Origin: Zobellella maritima
Lineage (GTDB): Bacteria > Pseudomonadota > Gammaproteobacteria > Enterobacterales > Aeromonadaceae
DNA: 64,000 nt
Assembly (NCBI RefSeq): GCF_003075035.1
Contig: NZ_QCZE01000002.1
Location: 372,001 to 436,000 of the forward strand
Direction: 5' to 3'
Shown here: one piece after another, positions 56,534 to 64,000 of the stretch
How positions within the stretch are numbered: position 1 is the stretch's first letter
Layout: the number at the start of each line of letters is the position of its first letter
Notes under the pieces: generated by a model
What the model saw: only the letters and a program-made list of their open reading frames with translations
What the model was told of the DNA's origin: nothing
Database searches by the model: none
Made by a program: the position numbers and the translations under genes

Positions 56534-56947
56534 ATGTTGCAACCAAAGCGTACGAAATTCCGTAAAGTCCACAAAGGCCGTAACCGCGGTGTGGCGACCT
56601 CAGGCAACCAGATTTCCTTTGGTTCCTTTGGTCTGAAGGCGACCACGCGTGGACGTATCACTGCTCGTCAGATCGAAGCAGCACGTCGTGCGATGACTCG
56701 TCACGTTAAACGTCAAGGCAAAATCTGGATCCGTATTTTCCCGGACAAGCCCATTACCGAAAAGCCCCTCGAAGTTCGTATGGGTAAAGGTAAGGGTAAC
56801 GTGGAATACTGGGTTGCCCAGATCCAGCCGGGTCGTGTCCTGTATGAGATGGACGGTGTACCTGAGGCACTGGCTCGCGAAGCCTTTGCACTGGCGGCAG
56901 CCAAGCTGCCGGTTAGGACCACTTTCGTAACTCGGACGGTGATGTGA
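56534..56947 (+). CDS. rplP: Large ribosomal subunit protein uL16
   Basis: A 137-residue protein that positions A-site tRNA. The start [19 protein letters not shown] is standard, and the [18 protein letters not shown] stretch near residue 103 follows the site that is hydroxylated in some bacteria. The stop overlaps rpmC by one base. Confidence 0.98.
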   Translation: MLQPKRTKFRKVHKGRNRGVATSGNQISFGSFGLKATTRGRITARQIEAARRAMTRHVKRQGKIWIRIFPDKPITEKPLEVRMGKGKGNVEYWVAQIQPGRVLYEMDGVPEALAREAFALAAAKLPVRTTFVTRTVM

Positions 56948-57138
56948 TGAAAGCACAAGATCTGCGTGAAAAGAGTGTTGAAGAACTGAACCAGGAACTG
57001 CTGGGCCTGCTGCGTGAGCAGTTTAACCTGCGCATCCAGGCAAGCACCGGTCAGCTGGCACAGACCCACAACCTCAAAAATGTACGTCGCGACATCGCGC
57101 GTGTGAAGACTGTTCTGAACCAAAAGGCAGGTGCGTAA
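56947..57138 (+). CDS. rpmC: Large ribosomal subunit protein uL29
   Basis: A 63-residue helical hairpin protein near the tunnel exit. ATG 56947 (TGATG overlap with rplP) is chosen over a GTG three bases earlier because it gives the standard [15 protein letters not shown]-terminus. It ends [13 protein letters not shown]. Confidence 0.96.
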   Translation: MKAQDLREKSVEELNQELLGLLREQFNLRIQASTGQLAQTHNLKNVRRDIARVKTVLNQKAGA

Positions 57139-57139
57139 G

Positions 57140-57400
57140 ATGAGCGAAAATACCATTCGTACTCTGCAGGGCCGTGTAGTTAGCGACAAGATGGACAAGT
57201 CCATCACCGTAGCTATCAATCGCTTCGTGAAACACCCGATCTACGGGAAGTACATTAAGCGTACTACCAAGCTGCACGTTCATGACGAGAGCAATGAATG
57301 CCAAACTGGTGACGTCGTGACTATTCGCGAATGTCGTCCTGTGTCCAAGACCAAGTCCTGGACCCTGGTAAAAATCATTGAGCGTCCGGTTAAAGCCTGA
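57140..57400 (+). CDS. rpsQ: Small ribosomal subunit protein uS17
   Basis: An 86-residue OB-fold protein of the 30S body. Starting at ATG 57140, directly after the rpmC stop, gives [20 protein letters not shown]; an upstream in-frame GTG would add three residues. It is the last gene of the S10 operon, followed by a strong terminator. Confidence 0.96.
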   Translation: MSENTIRTLQGRVVSDKMDKSITVAINRFVKHPIYGKYIKRTTKLHVHDESNECQTGDVVTIRECRPVSKTKSWTLVKIIERPVKA

Positions 57401-57424
57401 CGATCTCTGGTATACTTACCCGGT

Positions 57425-57456
57425 CAAACGGCCCTGAACAGGGCCGTTTGTTTTTT
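57425..57456 (+). terminator. Terminator between S10 and spc operons
   Basis: AAACGGCCCT pairs with AGGGCCGTTT around a short loop, followed by six Ts. It ends the S10 transcript 25 nt after rpsQ. Confidence 0.93.
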
Positions 57457-57480
57457 ACCCTACCTTTTCCATATTGGCGG

Positions 57481-57489
57481 TGCTATAAT
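57481..57489 (+). promoter_or_regulatory. Extended -10 promoter of the spc operon
   Basis: TGCTATAAT is an extended -10 element (57484-57489 is TATAAT). No good -35 is visible 17 nt upstream, as allowed for extended -10 promoters. It lies just after the terminator and 69 nt before rplN. Confidence 0.75.
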
Positions 57490-57557
57490 GCCGCGCCTTC
57501 AATGGCAGCCAATGTCCCGAAAGGGTTTTAAAGTAGTCACTTTAGCGGAGCACTAAC

Positions 57558-57926
57558 ATGATCCAAATGCAAAGTATGCTGGACGTGGCCGACAATTCCG
57601 GTGCGCGTAGCGTAATGTGTATTAAGGTCCTGGGTGGTTCGCACCGCCGCTACGCCGGCATCGGCGACATCATCAAAGTTACCGTCAAGGAAGCAATTCC
57701 GCGCGGTAAGGTTAAAAAAGGTGATGTAATGAACGCGGTGGTCGTACGCACTCGTAAAGGCGTTCGTCGTCCGGACGGCTCTGTCATCCGTTTCGACCGT
57801 AATGCGGCCGTGATTTTGAATAACAATCAACAGCCGATCGGTACTCGTATTTTTGGCCCGGTGACTCGTGAACTTCGTAATGAGAAGTTTATGAAGATTG
57901 TTTCACTGGCACCTGAAGTACTGTAA
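57558..57926 (+). CDS. rplN: Large ribosomal subunit protein uL14
   Basis: A 122-residue beta-barrel protein at the subunit interface. [20 protein letters not shown] opens the protein and the [20 protein letters not shown] region is intact. First gene of the spc operon; GGAG precedes the ATG by 8 nt. Confidence 0.98.
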   Translation: MIQMQSMLDVADNSGARSVMCIKVLGGSHRRYAGIGDIIKVTVKEAIPRGKVKKGDVMNAVVVRTRKGVRRPDGSVIRFDRNAAVILNNNQQPIGTRIFGPVTRELRNEKFMKIVSLAPEVL

Positions 57927-57937
57927 GGAGTCAAACG

Positions 57938-58255
57938 ATGGCAGCAAAAATCCGTCGCGATGACGAAGTCATCATTCTTACCGGCAAAGACAAGGGCAAG
58001 CGTGGCACCGTCACCAAAGTCCTGACTCAAGAAGGTAAGGTTATCGTCGCAGGTATCAACCTGGTCAAGAAACACCAGAAGCCGGTTCCTCAGCTGAACC
58101 AGCCCGGTGGCATCATCGACCAAGAAGCACCTCTCGACGTGTCTAACGTTGCGCTGTTCAACCCTGCCTCCGGCAAGGCTGACCGCGTTGGTTTCCGGAT
58201 TGAAGACGGCAAAAAAGTTCGTTTCTTCAAATCCACCGGCGAACTTGTGAAGTAA
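57938..58255 (+). CDS. rplX: Large ribosomal subunit protein uL24
   Basis: A 105-residue assembly-initiator protein with an N-terminal KOW motif ([18 protein letters not shown], residues 11-28). It binds the 5' end of 23S rRNA. AAGGAG lies upstream. Complete. Confidence 0.98.
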   Translation: MAAKIRRDDEVIILTGKDKGKRGTVTKVLTQEGKVIVAGINLVKKHQKPVPQLNQPGGIIDQEAPLDVSNVALFNPASGKADRVGFRIEDGKKVRFFKSTGELVK

Positions 58256-58269
58256 TTGGAGTTTATACG

Positions 58270-58809
58270 ATGGCGAAACTGCATGATTACTACAACGCAA
58301 ATGTAGTAAAAGAACTGACTAGCCAGTTCGGGTACAAGACTATCATGCAAGTCCCTCGGATTGAGAAAATCACCCTGAACATGGGTGTTGGTGAAGCTTT
58401 GGCTGATAAAAAGATCCTGGATAATGCCGCTGCCGATATGGCTGCCATTTCCGGTCAAAAGCCACTGATCACCTTGGCTCGTAAATCCGTTGCTGGCTTC
58501 AAGATCCGTGAAGGCTACCCCATTGGTTGTAAAGTAACTCTGCGCGGCGAGCGTATGTGGGAGTTCCTGGAGCGTCTGATTTGCATCTCTATCCCCCGTA
58601 TTCGTGACTTCCGTGGCCTGAACCCGAAATCGTTCGATGGTCGTGGTAACTACTCTATGGGCGTTCGTGAGCAGATCATCTTCCCCGAAATCGATTATGA
58701 CAAGGTAGATCGTGTACGTGGTATGGACATTACCATTACTACTACTGCCAAGTCCGATGAGGAAGGCCGTGCTCTGCTGGCTGCCTTTGACTTCCCATTC
58801 CGTAAGTAA
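58270..58809 (+). CDS. rplE: Large ribosomal subunit protein uL5
   Basis: A 179-residue protein that binds 5S rRNA and contacts tRNA and S13 across the bridge. It begins [20 protein letters not shown] and contains [20 protein letters not shown]. In Escherichia coli, S8 represses the operon near the start of this gene; the target hairpin was not checked in detail here. Confidence 0.98.
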   Translation: MAKLHDYYNANVVKELTSQFGYKTIMQVPRIEKITLNMGVGEALADKKILDNAAADMAAISGQKPLITLARKSVAGFKIREGYPIGCKVTLRGERMWEFLERLICISIPRIRDFRGLNPKSFDGRGNYSMGVREQIIFPEIDYDKVDRVRGMDITITTTAKSDEEGRALLAAFDFPFRK

Positions 58810-58820
58810 GGTGTAGGGTT

Positions 58821-59126
58821 ATGGCAAAACAATCAATGAAAGCTCGCGAAGTCAAGCGTGAAAAGCTGGCTAAGCAGTACGCTGTAAAGCGTCAAGCACT
58901 GAAAGACATCATTTCTGACGTGAACACTTCTGACGAAGCACGTTGGGATGCGGTTCTGAAACTGCAGCAACTGCCCCGTGACGCAAGCCCCTCTCGTCAG
59001 CGTAACCGCTGTAACATCACTGGCCGCCCGCATGGTTTCCTGCGGAAATTCGGTCTGAGCCGCATCAAGGTGCGCGAACTGATGATGAAGGGTGAAATTC
59101 CTGGCCTGAAGAAGGCTTCTTGGTAA
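58821..59126 (+). CDS. rpsN: Small ribosomal subunit protein uS14
   Basis: A 101-residue long-form S14. It lacks the paired CxxC zinc ribbon, which marks it as the C-minus type common in gammaproteobacteria. The C-terminal [20 protein letters not shown] segment is typical. Starts 11 nt after rplE. Confidence 0.97.
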   Translation: MAKQSMKAREVKREKLAKQYAVKRQALKDIISDVNTSDEARWDAVLKLQQLPRDASPSRQRNRCNITGRPHGFLRKFGLSRIKVRELMMKGEIPGLKKASW

Positions 59127-59148
59127 GCGAACACGGGAGTAATACACA

Positions 59149-59541
59149 ATGAGCATGCAAGATCCGATCGCGGATATGCTGACCCGCATCCGCAACGGTC
59201 AGGCAGCCAACAAAGTTGCTGTCACCATGCCTTCTTCCAAAGTCAAAGTGGCTATTGCCAAAGTACTGAAAGAAGAAGGTTACATTACTGACTTTAATGT
59301 CTCTGGTGAAACCAAGGCTGAACTGGAAGTGACCCTCAAGTACTTCCAAGGCGAGCCTGTGGTTGAAATGATCCAGCGCGTCAGCCGCCCTGGTCTGCGT
59401 ATCTATAAGAAACGCGACGAACTGCCGAAAGTTATGGCTGGTATGGGTGTTGCTATCGTTTCCACGTCTAAAGGTGTGATGACCGAGCGTGCCGCGCGTA
59501 AAGCCGGTATGGGCGGTGAGATCATCTGCTACGTAGCTTAA
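59149..59541 (+). CDS. rpsH: Small ribosomal subunit protein uS8
   Basis: A 130-residue 16S-binding protein central to 30S assembly and, in Escherichia coli, the translational repressor of the spc operon. [20 protein letters not shown] and [20 protein letters not shown] are the expected ends. GGGAG lies upstream of the ATG. Confidence 0.98.
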   Translation: MSMQDPIADMLTRIRNGQAANKVAVTMPSSKVKVAIAKVLKEEGYITDFNVSGETKAELEVTLKYFQGEPVVEMIQRVSRPGLRIYKKRDELPKVMAGMGVAIVSTSKGVMTERAARKAGMGGEIICYVA

Positions 59542-59550
59542 GGAGTAGAT

Positions 59551-60084
59551 ATGTCTCGCGTTGCTAAGGCACCTATCGAAATTCCTGCCGGCGTAGAAGT
59601 GACGTTGAACGGTCAGGAAATCACCATCAAGGGTGGCAAGGGTACTCTGAATCGTACCATCAATGCTGCTGTTGAAATCAGCCAGGAAGACAACCTGTTG
59701 AAGTTCGCCCCACGTGAAAACATGGATGGCGCCAATGCCCAGTCCGGTACTGCCCGTGCGCTGGTCAACAACATGGTTGTTGGTGTTACCCAGGGCTTCG
59801 AACGCAAGCTGCAGCTGGTTGGTGTAGGTTATCGTGCCCAGGTTAAAGGCAATGCTATTGCCTTGTCTTTGGGTTTCTCTCACCCGGTTGAGCATGCGCT
59901 GCCTGAAGGCGTATCCGCTGAATGTCCTTCCCAGACTGAGATCGTTCTCAAGTCTGCCGACAAACAGCTGATCGGTCAGGTCGCTGCCAATATTCGTGCG
60001 TACCGCAAGCCAGAGCCTTACAAAGGCAAGGGTGTTCGCTATTTCGGCGAGCAGGTCCGCAGTAAAGAGGCTAAGAAGAAGTAA
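59551..60084 (+). CDS. rplF: Large ribosomal subunit protein uL6
   Basis: A 177-residue two-domain protein near the factor-binding site. It contains the repeated L6 fold, the [17 protein letters not shown] segment near residue 87, and the [17 protein letters not shown]-terminal signature. Starts 9 nt after rpsH with AAGGAG upstream. Confidence 0.98.
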   Translation: MSRVAKAPIEIPAGVEVTLNGQEITIKGGKGTLNRTINAAVEISQEDNLLKFAPRENMDGANAQSGTARALVNNMVVGVTQGFERKLQLVGVGYRAQVKGNAIALSLGFSHPVEHALPEGVSAECPSQTEIVLKSADKQLIGQVAANIRAYRKPEPYKGKGVRYFGEQVRSKEAKKK

Positions 60085-60093
60085 GGTAACACT

Positions 60094-60447
60094 ATGGACA
60101 AAAAAGCAGCTCGTATCCGCCGTGCTACGAAAGCACGCAAAAAGATGCTGGAACTGGGTGCGACTCGCCTGGTGGTTCACCGTACTCCGCGCCACATCTA
60201 TGCACAGGTTATTGCACCGAACAGTTCAGCCGTTCTGGCTTCCGCGTCTACCGTGGAAAAGTCAATTCGCGAACAAGTGAAATATACCGGTAACATTGAT
60301 GCCGCCGCGGTTGTCGGTAAAGCCGTCGCCGAGCGCGCACTGGCCAATGGCGTAACCAACGTCGCTTTTGACCGTTCCGGTTTCCAATATCACGGTCGCG
60401 TCGCCGCTCTGGCTGCCGCTGCTCGTGACGCTGGTCTTCAGTTCTAA
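60094..60447 (+). CDS. rplR: Large ribosomal subunit protein uL18
   Basis: A 117-residue 5S rRNA-binding protein. The basic N-terminus ([17 protein letters not shown]) and the C-terminal [18 protein letters not shown] segment are typical. Ends 14 nt before rpsE. Confidence 0.98.
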   Translation: MDKKAARIRRATKARKKMLELGATRLVVHRTPRHIYAQVIAPNSSAVLASASTVEKSIREQVKYTGNIDAAAVVGKAVAERALANGVTNVAFDRSGFQYHGRVAALAAAARDAGLQF

Positions 60448-60461
60448 GGGTGGAGTCGAAA

Positions 60462-60962
60462 ATGGCAAAAATCGAAGCTCAAGCCGGTGAACTGCAAGAA
60501 AAGCTCATTGCAGTCAACCGTGTATCAAAAGTCGTAAAAGGTGGTCGTATCTTCTCCTTCACAGCACTGACTGTGGTAGGTGACGGTAACGGTCGTATTG
60601 GTTTCGGTTACGGTAAAGCCCGTGAAGTTCCTGCCGCCATTCAAAAGGCAATGGAACAGGCTCGTCGTAACATGCGTACAGTTGGTCTGAACAACGGCAC
60701 CCTGTTCCATCCGGTCAAGGGTCGTCACTCTGGTTCAAACGTCTATATGCAGCCTGCATCCGAAGGTACCGGTATCATCGCCGGTGGCGCCATGCGCGCC
60801 GTACTGGAAGTCGCTGGTGTACATAACGTACTGGCCAAGACTTACGGTTCTACCAACCCGAACAACGTAGTTCGCGCTACCATCGACGCTCTGGCTCATA
60901 TGAAGTCACCTGAGCAAGTCGCTGCCAAGCGTGGTCTGCGCGTTGACGAAATACTGGGGTAA
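60462..60962 (+). CDS. rpsE: Small ribosomal subunit protein uS5
   Basis: A 166-residue protein important for decoding accuracy and mRNA entry. The double-stranded RNA-binding domain includes [19 protein letters not shown] (near residue 20), the region affected in spectinomycin resistance elsewhere. ATG 60462 is chosen with GGAG upstream; an earlier TTG reading adds four residues without support. Confidence 0.97.
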   Translation: MAKIEAQAGELQEKLIAVNRVSKVVKGGRIFSFTALTVVGDGNGRIGFGYGKAREVPAAIQKAMEQARRNMRTVGLNNGTLFHPVKGRHSGSNVYMQPASEGTGIIAGGAMRAVLEVAGVHNVLAKTYGSTNPNNVVRATIDALAHMKSPEQVAAKRGLRVDEILG

Positions 60963-60968
60963 TGCGCC

Positions 60969-61151
60969 ATGGCTAACAAGACTGTAAAAGTAACTCAGAC
61001 TCGTAGCTCCATCGGTCGTCTGCCTAAGCATAAGGCAACGCTGCGTGGCCTCGGTCTGCGTCGCATTGGTCACACCGTTGAGCTGGAAGATACAGCTTGT
61101 GTACGCGGTATGATCAATAAGGTTTACTACATGGTTAAGGTTGAGGAGTAA
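60969..61151 (+). CDS. rpmD: Large ribosomal subunit protein uL30
   Basis: A 60-residue protein with the ferredoxin-like L30 fold. [19 protein letters not shown] at the N-terminus and [14 protein letters not shown] at the end are typical. Lies between rpsE and rplO in canonical order. Confidence 0.97.
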   Translation: MANKTVKVTQTRSSIGRLPKHKATLRGLGLRRIGHTVELEDTACVRGMINKVYYMVKVEE

Positions 61152-61155
61152 TCGC

Positions 61156-61590
61156 ATGCGTTTGAATACTCTGTCTCCGGCACCCGGCTCCAAGCCGTCT
61201 GCCAAGCGTGTAGGTCGCGGTATCGGTTCTGGTCTGGGTAAAACCGGTGGTCGCGGCCACAAGGGTCAGAAATCCCGTTCCGGTGGTAAGGTTCGCAACG
61301 GTTTCGAAGGCGGTCAGATGCCGTTGAAACAGCGCCTGCCGAAGTTTGGTTTTACTTCGCGCAAAGGCCTGGTCAGCGCCGAGGTTCGCTTGGGCGAACT
61401 GGCCAAGGTCGAAGGCGATGTGGTGGATCTGAACACCCTGAAGCAAGCTGGCTTGATCACCAAGAACATCCAGTTTGCCAAAGTGGTTCTGTCTGGCACC
61501 ATTGACCGTCAGGTAACCGTAGTTGGTCTGGGGGTCACCAAAGGTGCCCGTGCAGCCATCGAAGCCGCTGGCGGAAAAATCGAGGAATAA
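61156..61590 (+). CDS. rplO: Large ribosomal subunit protein uL15
   Basis: A 144-residue late-assembly protein. It begins [20 protein letters not shown], with a long glycine- and arginine-rich extension ([20 protein letters not shown]). ATG 61156 follows GAGGAG by 8 nt and gives the family-typical start. Ends 8 nt before secY. Confidence 0.97.
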   Translation: MRLNTLSPAPGSKPSAKRVGRGIGSGLGKTGGRGHKGQKSRSGGKVRNGFEGGQMPLKQRLPKFGFTSRKGLVSAEVRLGELAKVEGDVVDLNTLKQAGLITKNIQFAKVVLSGTIDRQVTVVGLGVTKGARAAIEAAGGKIEE

Positions 61591-61598
61591 AAAGTACC

Positions 61599-62930
61599 AT
61601 GGCCAAGAAACCAGGATTAGAAGCAAAAAACACACAGGGTGGGCTGGGTGAACTGAAAAGCCGTCTGCTTTTCGTTCTGATCGCGATCTTAGTGTTTCGC
61701 GCCGGCTCCTATGTGCCTATTCCTGGTATTGACGCCGCCGTACTTGCCGACTTGTTCCAGCAACAACAGGGCACCATCATTGAAATGTTCAACATGTTCA
61801 GTGGTGGCGCTCTGGAGCGAGCGTCCATACTGGCGCTGGGGATAATGCCGTATATTTCTGCGTCCATTATCATCCAGTTATTGACTGTGGTTCACCCCCC
61901 CTTGGCTGAGCTCAAGAAGGAAGGTGAATCTGGCCGTCGCAAGATCAGTCAATATACCCGCTATGGTACGCTGGTTCTGGGAACCATCCAGGCCATCGGT
62001 ATCGCAACCGGCCTGCCGAATATGATGTCAGGACTCGTGGTTAACCCGGGTTTTGGTTTCTATTTTACGGCGGTTGTCAGCTTGGTCACCGGCACCATGT
62101 TCCTGATGTGGTTAGGTGAGCAAATTACCGAGCGCGGTATCGGCAATGGTATCTCGCTGATTATTTTCACGGGTATCGTTGCGGGTCTGCCATCGGCCAT
62201 AGGTGCCACGGCAGAGCAGGCGCGTCAGGGGGAATTGCACATTCTGTTGCTGTTACTACTGGCTGTGATTGTGTTTGCAGTGACCTATTTCGTGGTCTTC
62301 GTTGAGCGTGGGCAGCGCCGCATTGTGGTGAACTATGCCAAGCGTCAACAGGGTCGCCAGGTTTTTGCGGCACAGAGTACCCACCTGCCGTTGAAAGTGA
62401 ACATGGCGGGGGTTATTCCTGCGATTTTTGCATCCAGTATCATCCTGTTCCCGGGTACCGTAGCCTCTTGGTTCGGTCAGGGAGAGGGGTGGTTTGCCAA
62501 TATACTGCAGGAGTTGTCTCTGACTCTGCAGCCAGGCCAACCGCTGTATGTGATGTTGTATGCAACCGCTATCATCTTTTTCTGTTTCTTCTATACCGCG
62601 TTGGTGTTCAACCCGCGTGAGACGGCAGATAACCTGAAAAAGAGTGGCGCTTTCATTCCGGGCATACGTCCGGGTGAGCAGACTGCACGCTATATCGATA
62701 AAGTGATGACTCGCCTGACATTGATCGGCGCGCTGTACATTACCTTTATCTGTCTGGTGCCACAGTTCCTGATGACAGCCTGGAACGTCCAGTTCTATTT
62801 TGGTGGTACCTCGCTGTTGATTATCGTGGTCGTCATCATGGATTTCATGGCTCAGGTGCAAACCCACATGATGTCTCATCAGTATGGCGATGTCCTGAGA
62901 AAAGCGAACCTGAAAGGCTACAACCGCTAA
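61599..62930 (+). CDS. secY: Protein translocase subunit SecY
   Basis: A 443-residue inner-membrane channel protein with ten transmembrane helices that exports unfolded proteins with SecA, SecE and SecG. Markers are the [13 protein letters not shown] segment in helix 1, the plug region [13 protein letters not shown], and the cytoplasmic loop [17 protein letters not shown]. The spc-operon position is universal for this gene. Starts with AATAAAAAGT upstream, lacking a strong ribosome site, so coupling with rplO is likely. Confidence 0.98.
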   Translation: MAKKPGLEAKNTQGGLGELKSRLLFVLIAILVFRAGSYVPIPGIDAAVLADLFQQQQGTIIEMFNMFSGGALERASILALGIMPYISASIIIQLLTVVHPPLAELKKEGESGRRKISQYTRYGTLVLGTIQAIGIATGLPNMMSGLVVNPGFGFYFTAVVSLVTGTMFLMWLGEQITERGIGNGISLIIFTGIVAGLPSAIGATAEQARQGELHILLLLLLAVIVFAVTYFVVFVERGQRRIVVNYAKRQQGRQVFAAQSTHLPLKVNMAGVIPAIFASSIILFPGTVASWFGQGEGWFANILQELSLTLQPGQPLYVMLYATAIIFFCFFYTALVFNPRETADNLKKSGAFIPGIRPGEQTARYIDKVMTRLTLIGALYITFICLVPQFLMTAWNVQFYFGGTSLLIIVVVIMDFMAQVQTHMMSHQYGDVLRKANLKGYNR

Positions 62931-62956
62931 GGTTCGAGTATTTACGGAGTTAAGCA

Positions 62957-63073
62957 ATGAAAGTCCGTGCTTCCGTTAAGGCAATTTGCCGTAACTGCAA
63001 AATCGTCAAGCGCCACGGTGTGGTGCGTGTGATCTGCTCTTCTGACCCTAAGCATAAACAGCGTCAGGGCTAA
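62957..63073 (+). CDS. rpmJ: Large ribosomal subunit protein bL36
   Basis: A 38-residue protein (start [20 protein letters not shown], end [10 protein letters not shown]). Cys11, Cys14, Cys27 and His33 form the zinc site of the C-plus type, which allows zinc-dependent regulation in other bacteria. GGAG lies 9 nt upstream. Last gene of the spc operon. Confidence 0.97.
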   Translation: MKVRASVKAICRNCKIVKRHGVVRVICSSDPKHKQRQG

Positions 63074-63213
63074 AAAAGTTACGGTTTAACTTGAAAATTA
63101 AAGGCGAGCTGGCTAAAGTAGCCAGCCACCTTTGTTGGGTGTCTGTATAGTCATTACGTATCCTAGACGGGCTTTGTAATGGCTTATTATTTGATATTTT
63201 GTAGGAGTGCATA
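63074..63213 (+). promoter_or_regulatory. Alpha operon leader
   Basis: A 140-nt gap between rpmJ and rpsM holds a GCTGGCT / AGCCAGC hairpin (63108-63126) and a TATAGT -10-like hexamer at 63136-63141 without a clear -35. In Escherichia coli this leader forms a pseudoknot bound by S4. The same role here is inferred from position only. Confidence 0.5.
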
Positions 63214-63570
63214 GTGGCCCGTATCGCTGGCATTAACATTCCTGACCATAAACATGCCGTCATCGCTTTGACTGCTATTTATGGCGTCGGCCGTACCCGC
63301 TCTAAAGCCATTTGTGCTGCAGCCGGTATCGCTGAGGATGTGAAAATTAAAGAATTGGATGAAGCTCAGGTAGAGTCCCTGCGTGAGCAAGTAGCGAAGT
63401 TCACCGTTGAAGGTGACCTGCGTCGCGAAGTCTCCATGAATCTCAAGCGTCTGATGGACCTGGGTTGTTACCGAGGTCTGCGTCATCGTCGCAGCCTACC
63501 CCTTCGTGGTCAGCGCACCAAGACCAATGCGCGTACGCGTAAAGGTCCACGTAAACCGATCAAGAAATAA
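63214..63570 (+). CDS. rpsM: Small ribosomal subunit protein uS13
   Basis: A 118-residue 30S head protein that contacts tRNA and the 50S subunit. It starts with GTG (63214) after AGGAG and reads [20 protein letters not shown]. The [20 protein letters not shown] segment and basic tail GPRKPIKK are typical. A GTG start is also used for this gene in Escherichia coli, where S4 controls its translation. Confidence 0.97.
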   Translation: MARIAGINIPDHKHAVIALTAIYGVGRTRSKAICAAAGIAEDVKIKELDEAQVESLREQVAKFTVEGDLRREVSMNLKRLMDLGCYRGLRHRRSLPLRGQRTKTNARTRKGPRKPIKK

Positions 63571-63584
63571 CGGGAAGGTAGATC

Positions 63585-63977
63585 ATGGCTAAAACCCCGA
63601 CTCGTACTACACGTAAACGCGTCAAAAAGCAGGTGAGCGATGGTATCGCCCACGTTCATGCGTCTTTCAACAATACCATAGTAACCATCACCGATCGTCA
63701 GGGTAATGCTCTGTCTTGGGCGACTGCCGGCGGTTCAGGTTTCCGTGGTTCCCGCAAGTCCACCCCGTTTGCTGCTCAGGTAGCTGCCGAACGTGCTGGT
63801 GAGATTGCCAAGGAATACGGTGTTAAGAACCTGGAAGTAATGGTGAAAGGTCCGGGTCCGGGCCGTGAGTCATCCATCCGTGCGTTGAATGCTGCGGGTT
63901 TCCGCATCACCAACATCACCGATGTGACTCCCATCCCGCACAACGGTTGTCGTCCTCCCAAGAAGCGTCGCGTATAA
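63585..63977 (+). CDS. rpsK: Small ribosomal subunit protein uS11
   Basis: A 130-residue platform protein that contacts mRNA near the E site. It contains [20 protein letters not shown] (near residue 25) and ends with [14 protein letters not shown]. rpsD, rpoA and rplQ should follow beyond the window edge, since the last 23 bases look like an inter-gene leader. Confidence 0.97.
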   Translation: MAKTPTRTTRKRVKKQVSDGIAHVHASFNNTIVTITDRQGNALSWATAGGSGFRGSRKSTPFAAQVAAERAGEIAKEYGVKNLEVMVKGPGPGRESSIRALNAAGFRITNITDVTPIPHNGCRPPKKRRV

Positions 63978-64000
63978 CCCTTCTTGTAGGATAGTTGGAG

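Overview
The window looks like chromosomal DNA from a GC-rich gammaproteobacterium. Protein sequences and gene order point to the Aeromonadales/Alteromonadales area (an Oceanimonas, Oceanisphaera or Zobellella type organism is my inference, not a database result). Supporting signs are the argE / argCBFGH arrangement with an ArgH-ArgA fusion, ppc next to argE, hslR-hslO-pckA, nudE-cysQ, metJ divergent from metBL, and a classical S10-spc-alpha ribosomal protein series. No rRNA, tRNA, CRISPR array or intact insertion sequence was found.

Layout. 0-5.4 kb: a FAD amine/amino-acid oxidase-like gene and a complete TRAP transporter on the minus strand, divergent from a LysR regulator. 5.4-10.6 kb: pckA, hslO, hslR, then nudE-cysQ and a YqhA-type membrane protein. 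10.6-14.7 kb: metJ and metBL with a three-box MetJ operator between them. 15-28.3 kb: an accessory catabolic island with a LysR regulator, a PuuC-like aldehyde dehydrogenase, an MFS transporter, a class II histone-deacetylase-like amidohydrolase, a class III aminotransferase, an APC permease, an M20 amidohydrolase, a DUF1028 protein, a Rid-family protein and a flavin monooxygenase. 28.4-28.7 kb: a probable MITE. 29.2-36 kb: an L-threonate / D-erythronate operon (ltnD, otnK, otnC, otnI, DeoR regulator, denD, GntP permease). 36-39.4 kb: proVWX osmoprotectant importer. 39.5-42 kb: small genes, a DUF1111 gene remnant, ybaK and a BASS-family transporter. 42-52.2 kb: ppc and arginine biosynthesis. 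52.2-64 kb: S10, spc and the start of the alpha ribosomal operons, including secY.

How the parts work together. The core regions make methionine and arginine, balance the PEP/oxaloacetate node (pckA and ppc) and build ribosomes. Between them sit uptake-plus-catabolism modules for unusual carbon and nitrogen sources. The tetronate operon converts four-carbon sugar acids to dihydroxyacetone phosphate. The 15-28 kb island carries the enzyme classes needed to take up an acylated amine, remove the acyl group, transaminate the amine and oxidise the aldehyde; its true substrate is unknown.

The most interesting observation is a composite cis-element repeated in front of three separate transcription units of that island. 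It has a TAAAATAT-type box, a constant 13-nt spacer and a GATT/AATC inverted repeat. The first half also occurs in front of the aldehyde dehydrogenase. This suggests a single dedicated regulon.
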